This document shows positions 32,803-36,300 of a stretch of 36,300 bases of DNA, piece by piece (positions within the stretch are counted from its first letter, which is position 1; the number at the start of each line of letters is the position of its first letter). The notes below the pieces were generated by a model. That model ran no database searches and had not been told where the DNA came from. It saw only the letters and a program-made list of their open reading frames with translations. Both the position numbers and the translations under genes were made by a program. The DNA lies in NCBI GenBank assembly GCA_964515555.1, contig CAZEVY010000048.1:1-36300 (forward strand), in the 5' to 3' direction. This DNA is from CAZEVY01 sp964515555 (lineage in GTDB: Bacteria > Acidobacteriota > Terriglobia > Bryobacterales > Bryobacteraceae).

Positions 32803-34554
32803 TTACGGCGCGCGTCCGGCGAGCTGACGCGCTCCATCCAGGTTCCTGCGCACATTCCCGTCGGCGGGATTCAGCGCGAGGGCGCGCTCGAACCAGGGAA
32901 TCGCCTCGGCGAAGCGGGACTGGCTCGCGAGCGACGCGCCGATGTTGTTCGAGGTCTTGGCGAGCGCGTCGCGTGCCTGGGCGTCGGCGGGCCGCAGCCG
33001 CAGGGCCTCGATGTACTCGTGCGCGGCTTCCTCCAGCTTTCCCGCGGCGGCCAGAGCGACGCCGAAGTTGTAGCGCGCCTCGGCGTAATCGGGCCAGGCG
33101 GCGACAGCGGCGCGGAAGTGCGGGATCGCATCGCCCGGACGGCTCTGTCGCGTGAGCAGGTGCGCGAGGCCGTGATGCGCCGCCGGAAATCCGGGCGCGG
33201 CCTCGAGAGCCCGGCGATAGTAGTCCGCCGCCGGGTCGGGATTCTCTTTCGCGAGCGCCGCCGCGATGTTGTAGTAATGAGTCGCGCGCGTCGCGCCGGC
33301 GCCGCCGATCGGCATGTGCGTGAGGACGAGCGCGACCGCGGCGATGGCCGAGGGAAGTTTCCATTCGCGCAGCGGGAGCCGCGCGATACCGCCGGCTGCG
33401 AGCAGCATCAGCGCCGGGGCGATCGGGAAGCGGTAGCGATCGAAGACGTAGAACATCGCGACGCTGGCCGCGTAGACTCCCGCGATCGCGTACAGAAGCC
33501 AGAGCCGCCGCCAGTCGCGGATCGTGGCGGCCACGCCGGCAGCCGCCAGCGCCAGCAATACGCCGAAGTCGAAGGACCGCAGCAGGCGCAGCAGCCACGA
33601 CCACTCGGCGTAGACGGCGGAGCTTTCCGAATCGGCGGCCTCGGAGGCGTGGAACGTCAGGGCGAACTTGCGGGCCATCAGCGTCAGCCACTCGAGCGGA
33701 TGCGAGCGAATGTAGTCGAACGCGCGGCCCGACCAGTAACCGGAAACCTCCGACGGGCGCAGTGTCCGGCCCGACGCCTGTTCGGCGATGCGCGTGGCGT
33801 CGGCGCGCTCGTCGGCGGCGCTGCCGTGTCCTTCCTCCAGCGCCGCGTAGGTTCCGGTCGCGCCGGCGTGGTTGCCGATGTGGAAGTTCGGGCCGAACTG
33901 CGCGGTGGTCAGCGTGAACTCGCCTCCCACGGCGAGATTGCGCAGCCCGACGGGAACGAGCGCGATCGCGCATCCGCCCGCGAGCGCCAGCGCCGCGCGC
34001 GGCTGTCGCCCGATCCACCACAGCAGGGGCAGCGTCAGAATGAGGGCGTTCTCGCGAGTGAGCGCCAGCAGTCCGAGCGCGAGGCCGCAGAGCAGCCACC
34101 GCCTGCCAACCGCCAACGCCAGCACTGCGGCGATGAGCAGGGTCGCCAGCGCCGACTTATCGAGCAAGCCGTCGAGGAAAACCGCCATGGGAAACACCGC
34201 CAGCGCCACTCCGGCCGCCGCGCCGCGCGGTCCGAACAGTCGCATGCCGGTCCACGCCAGCAGCGCCGATGCGATCGCGCCTAACGCCGCGTGCACGACC
34301 CGAACGGTGGAAGCGCTGTCGCCGAAGATGCTGTAGACGATCGCCAGAAAATACGGGTACAGCGGCGCCTGGTAGAAGACGCCCTCCCCGACCCAGTCGC
34401 CCGCGGCGATGCGCCGCGCCCAGTCGTGGTAGGCGGCGGCATCGCCGATGCGCAGGTCGAAGAAGGGCGCGTGAGAGATCTGCCAGAGGTAGACGGCGCG
34501 CAGGAGAAACGCTACGGCCGCAACGCAGGCTAGAACCCTTCGGGCCGGCGCCAT
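32803..34554 (-). CDS. Polytopic GT39-like membrane protein with C-terminal TPR repeats
   Basis: 583 residues. Residues 1-20 start the first membrane segment; the first large loop (GDAAAYHDWARRIAAGDW...FYQAPLYPY) is typical of the ArnT/GT39 group, with acidic residues expected to act in sugar transfer from a polyprenyl donor. About ten to eleven hydrophobic segments run to near residue 415. From about residue 430 to the end there are four TPR-like repeats (for example 'AHHGLAHLLTRQSRPGDAIPHF', 'EARYNFGVALAAAGKLEEAAHEY'), likely on the periplasmic side and used for protein contact. The fusion of the two is known in this type of genome. Donor and acceptor are unknown. Confidence 0.85.
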   Translation of the reverse strand: MAPARRVLACVAAVAFLLRAVYLWQISHAPFFDLRIGDAAAYHDWARRIAAGDWVGEGVFYQAPLYPYFLAIVYSIFGDSASTVRVVHAALGAIASALLAWTGMRLFGPRGAAAGVALAVFPMAVFLDGLLDKSALATLLIAAVLALAVGRRWLLCGLALGLLALTRENALILTLPLLWWIGRQPRAALALAGGCAIALVPVGLRNLAVGGEFTLTTAQFGPNFHIGNHAGATGTYAALEEGHGSAADERADATRIAEQASGRTLRPSEVSGYWSGRAFDYIRSHPLEWLTLMARKFALTFHASEAADSESSAVYAEWSWLLRLLRSFDFGVLLALAAAGVAATIRDWRRLWLLYAIAGVYAASVAMFYVFDRYRFPIAPALMLLAAGGIARLPLREWKLPSAIAAVALVLTHMPIGGAGATRATHYYNIAAALAKENPDPAADYYRRALEAAPGFPAAHHGLAHLLTRQSRPGDAIPHFRAAVAAWPDYAEARYNFGVALAAAGKLEEAAHEYIEALRLRPADAQARDALAKTSNNIGASLASQSRFAEAIPWFERALALNPADGNVRRNLDGARQLAGRAP

Positions 34555-34560
34555 TCATGT

Positions 34561-34566
34561 ATGATA
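34561..34566 (-). promoter_or_regulatory. -10-like hexamer TATCAT before the GT39-TPR gene
   Basis: On the minus strand TATCAT is followed by 6 nt (acatga) and the ATG at 34554, the same spacing as before the DUF1080 gene at 32178. No Shine-Dalgarno is present. Confidence 0.35.
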
Positions 34567-34625
34567 CGATTCCGTCTCGCCTGCGCATGGCGCGTTGCGT
34601 CATTCGCAATCGGGGCGAACGTAAC

Positions 34626-34635
34626 GGAGGAGGAG
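34626..34635 (+). promoter_or_regulatory. Shine-Dalgarno that sets the SDR GTG start
   Basis: GGAGGAGGAG lies 5 nt before the GTG at 34641. It outweighs the in-frame upstream ATG near 34587, which would add residues unlike any SDR. Confidence 0.7.
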
Positions 34636-34640
34636 CGGGA

Positions 34641-35396
34641 GTGAAGTTGAAAGGAAAGGTCGCGCTGATCACGGGCGCGAGCCGCGGCATCGGCAAGGGA
34701 ATCGCGGAGATCTTCGCCGAGGAAGGCGCCGATGTCGTGGTGAACTATATCGACCCGGCGGATAAGCCCGAGGAACTGGCGGCGTCGATACGTGCGCAGG
34801 GCCGCCGCGCGATCGCCGTGCGGGCCGACGTGTCGAATCGCGCCGAGGTCGAGGCGATGTTCGAACGCGCGTGGGCGGAGCTGGGCGCGGTCGACGTACT
34901 GGTGAATAACGCCGGCATCGAGACCATCGTGCCGTTCCTCGAATTGAACGACGAGCAGTGGACGCGCCTGGTCGACGTTAACCTGCGGGGCGAGTGGCTG
35001 TGCTCGCAGGTGTTCTGCCGGCGCGTGACGGCGGCGAAGCGGCAGGCGAGCATCGTCAATATCGGCTCGATTCAGGCGGCCAAGGTGCTGCCGGGCCGGA
35101 CGCATTACGCGCCGGCGAAGCTGGCGATCGAATCGTTGACGCGCAACATGTCGGCGGAGATGACGCCGCTCGGCATCCGCGTCAACTGCATCCATCCGGG
35201 ACTGATCGACACGCCCATGACCGAGTGGGTCATGAAGAACGACGAGATTCTCCCGGTGGTGCTGGCGCAGATTTCTCTCGGCCGCGCGGGCCGGCCGCGC
35301 GAAATCGGTAACGTCGCCGCGTTCCTCGCTTCCGAGGAGGCCAGCTATCTCACGGGCCAGTCGATTTTCGTCGACGGCGGATGGGTGGGCAAGTAA
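34641..35396 (+). CDS. Short-chain dehydrogenase/reductase (classical SDR)
   Basis: 251 residues from a GTG start with a strong Shine-Dalgarno. The classical SDR features are complete: 'TGASRGIGKG' for cofactor binding near residue 12, 'NNAG' near residue 90, and the catalytic S143, Y156 and K160 (YAPAK). The C-terminal 'IFVDGGW' is typical of the FabG-like group. It is an NAD(P)-dependent oxidoreductase of a hydroxyl or keto group; the substrate is unknown. The cyclase gene begins one base after the stop, so they are one transcript and probably one pathway. The gene is divergent from the GT39-TPR gene. Confidence 0.9.
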   Translation: MKLKGKVALITGASRGIGKGIAEIFAEEGADVVVNYIDPADKPEELAASIRAQGRRAIAVRADVSNRAEVEAMFERAWAELGAVDVLVNNAGIETIVPFLELNDEQWTRLVDVNLRGEWLCSQVFCRRVTAAKRQASIVNIGSIQAAKVLPGRTHYAPAKLAIESLTRNMSAEMTPLGIRVNCIHPGLIDTPMTEWVMKNDEILPVVLAQISLGRAGRPREIGNVAAFLASEEASYLTGQSIFVDGGWVGK

Positions 35397-35397
35397 C

Positions 35398-36117
35398 ATG
35401 GCGCGGCGGCTGATCGACCTAAGCATGCCGGTGCACAACGACATGGTGAGCTTTCCCCGCGTGGTGCGTCCGGCGCTGGTGATGTACGAGACCTGGCGCG
35501 AGTTCGCCGAGCGCGTGGGCGCGGCGAAATATGGAGTCGACTGGCTGACGGCGCACTGCCTGATCGTGCTGGGCGACCACATCGGCACGCACATCGATTC
35601 CCTGCGTCACCTGCGCGACAACGCGCCGGGGCCCGAGGGCATTCCCCTCGACTACTGCTACGGCGACGGCGTGTGCCTCGACTTCCGCCACCTGGAGAAG
35701 GGCGCGGGCATCACGGTCAACGACGTGAAGACGGCGCTGTCGAAGGTCAACTACACGGTGAAGCCGCTCGACATCGTGCTGATTCACACCGGGGCGGGGA
35801 AGATCCAGCACACCGAGGCGTACCTGACGGATCACGTCGGCATGACGGCGGAGGCGACGCACTGGCTGCTCGACCAGGGCGTGAAGGTGATGGGCATCGA
35901 CGCGGTGACCTTCGACCCGCCGGTGTGGGCCATGTTCGAACGCAAGCAGTTCTGGGAGGCGCACCGGGTGATGATGGAGCGCGAGTATTATCACCTGGAG
36001 AATATGAATAACTTCGAGTCGCTGCCGCCGCACGGCTTCAAGCTGAGCCTGTTCCCCATCAAGTGGGTGAACACGACGGCGGCGCCGGTGCGCGCGGTGG
36101 CGATCGTCGAAGAGTAG
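35398..36117 (+). CDS. Cyclase family protein (kynurenine formamidase-like, PF04199)
   Basis: 239 residues, cytoplasmic. The metal-binding signature HxGTHxDxxxH is present as H61-IGTH65-I-D67-SLRH71. 'IDLSMPVHNDMVSFP' at the N-terminus is the usual first strand, and 'GIDAVTFDPP' follows near residue 165. Family members hydrolyse formamides, isatin or cyclic substrates in aromatic or sugar-acid catabolism, so the reaction cannot be fixed here. It follows the SDR gene by one base. Together the pair suggests a small catabolic route with oxidation or reduction plus ring or amide hydrolysis. Confidence 0.88.
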   Translation: MARRLIDLSMPVHNDMVSFPRVVRPALVMYETWREFAERVGAAKYGVDWLTAHCLIVLGDHIGTHIDSLRHLRDNAPGPEGIPLDYCYGDGVCLDFRHLEKGAGITVNDVKTALSKVNYTVKPLDIVLIHTGAGKIQHTEAYLTDHVGMTAEATHWLLDQGVKVMGIDAVTFDPPVWAMFERKQFWEAHRVMMEREYYHLENMNNFESLPPHGFKLSLFPIKWVNTTAAPVRAVAIVEE

Positions 36118-36132
36118 CCAGAGTCAGGTAGG

Positions 36133-36300
36133 ATGTTGATGATGCCTGCGTCCGCGCCAGTCTACCTCGAGATGATCGACTTCATCGCCGGTGGCACGAC
36201 TCCGGAATCCGTCGTCCGGTTCGAGCCGTCGCCGGAGGCAAGGCAGCGCGTCGCCGAGCTTATCGAGCGCGGGAAGGAGCAGCCGCTTTCCGGGGAGGAG
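36133..36300 (+). CDS. N-terminal fragment of a small conserved protein (3' truncated by window edge)
   Basis: 56 residues from an ATG at 36133 (further ATGs at 36139 and 36142) to the end of the window with no stop. An AGG-containing leader lies just before it. The segment 'EMIDFIAGGTTPESVVRFEPSPEARQRV' followed by 'IERGKEQPLSGEE' matches a widespread family of small proteins of about 75 residues that I recall as often next to HNH-endonuclease or toxin-like genes. That link is from memory and the neighbour is not in the window. No function is assigned. Confidence 0.6.
   Translation, partial: MLMMPASAPVYLEMIDFIAGGTTPESVVRFEPSPEARQRVAELIERGKEQPLSGEE

Overview
The window is high-GC DNA with compact gene packing (4-17 bp overlaps between co-directional genes, convergent pairs that touch or overlap). 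It looks chromosomal and most likely comes from an Acidobacteriota bacterium of the Solibacter/Bryobacter type. That placement is an inference from gene content: two tandem VWA proteins of the 'VWFA-related Acidobacterial' type, DUF1592/DUF1552 cytochrome-type proteins, ThuA and DUF1080 (3-keto-disaccharide hydrolase-type) proteins, many small secreted proteins, and dispersed non-coding repeats of the kind seen in such genomes. I see no rRNA, tRNA, CRISPR array, transposase, integrase or phage gene.

Layout. 1-8174 is mostly minus strand: a partial coiled-coil protein, a large secreted DUF3604 (PHP-like) protein, a tightly overlapped four-gene operon (VWA, VWA, a 71-residue unknown, DUF5990), a secreted DUF5763-tailed protein, a LACTB-like serine hydrolase and a NIPSNAP protein. 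8320-16830 is a plus-strand five-gene operon: a degenerate TIM barrel fused to ThuA, a Tat-exported sugar isomerase/epimerase-like protein, a PQQ dehydrogenase with a built-in haem c site, a di-haem DUF1592 protein and a Tat-exported DUF1552 protein. 16919-25300 is largely housekeeping: a CoA-binding protein, a GT39-like membrane protein, rluB-scpB-scpA, a secreted amidase, an M48 metalloprotease and a small secreted protein. 25327-27281 holds homoserine dehydrogenase translationally coupled to a methyltransferase that carries a signal peptide. 27282-29187 is punctuated by repeats around an amidohydrolase and a DUF1080 protein. 29188-36117 carries DUF58, a TonB-dependent receptor whose frame overlaps DUF58 extensively, a second DUF1080 protein, a GT39-TPR membrane protein, and an SDR/cyclase pair. 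A small partial gene runs off the right edge.

How the genes fit together. The 8.3-16.8 kb operon reads as an extracytoplasmic oxidation module. The PQQ enzyme would oxidise a sugar or alcohol and pass electrons to its own haem and then to the di-haem DUF1592 protein; the isomerase-like and ThuA proteins would process the product; DUF1552 is the usual obligate partner of DUF1592. Two DUF1080 proteins and a TonB receptor about 12-24 kb away fit the same theme of keto-sugar use. This is the best candidate for an undescribed system in the window, and it remains inference. A second recurrent signal is a TATCAT-like hexamer 6-8 nt before several start codons that lack a Shine-Dalgarno sequence, which suggests leaderless transcripts.
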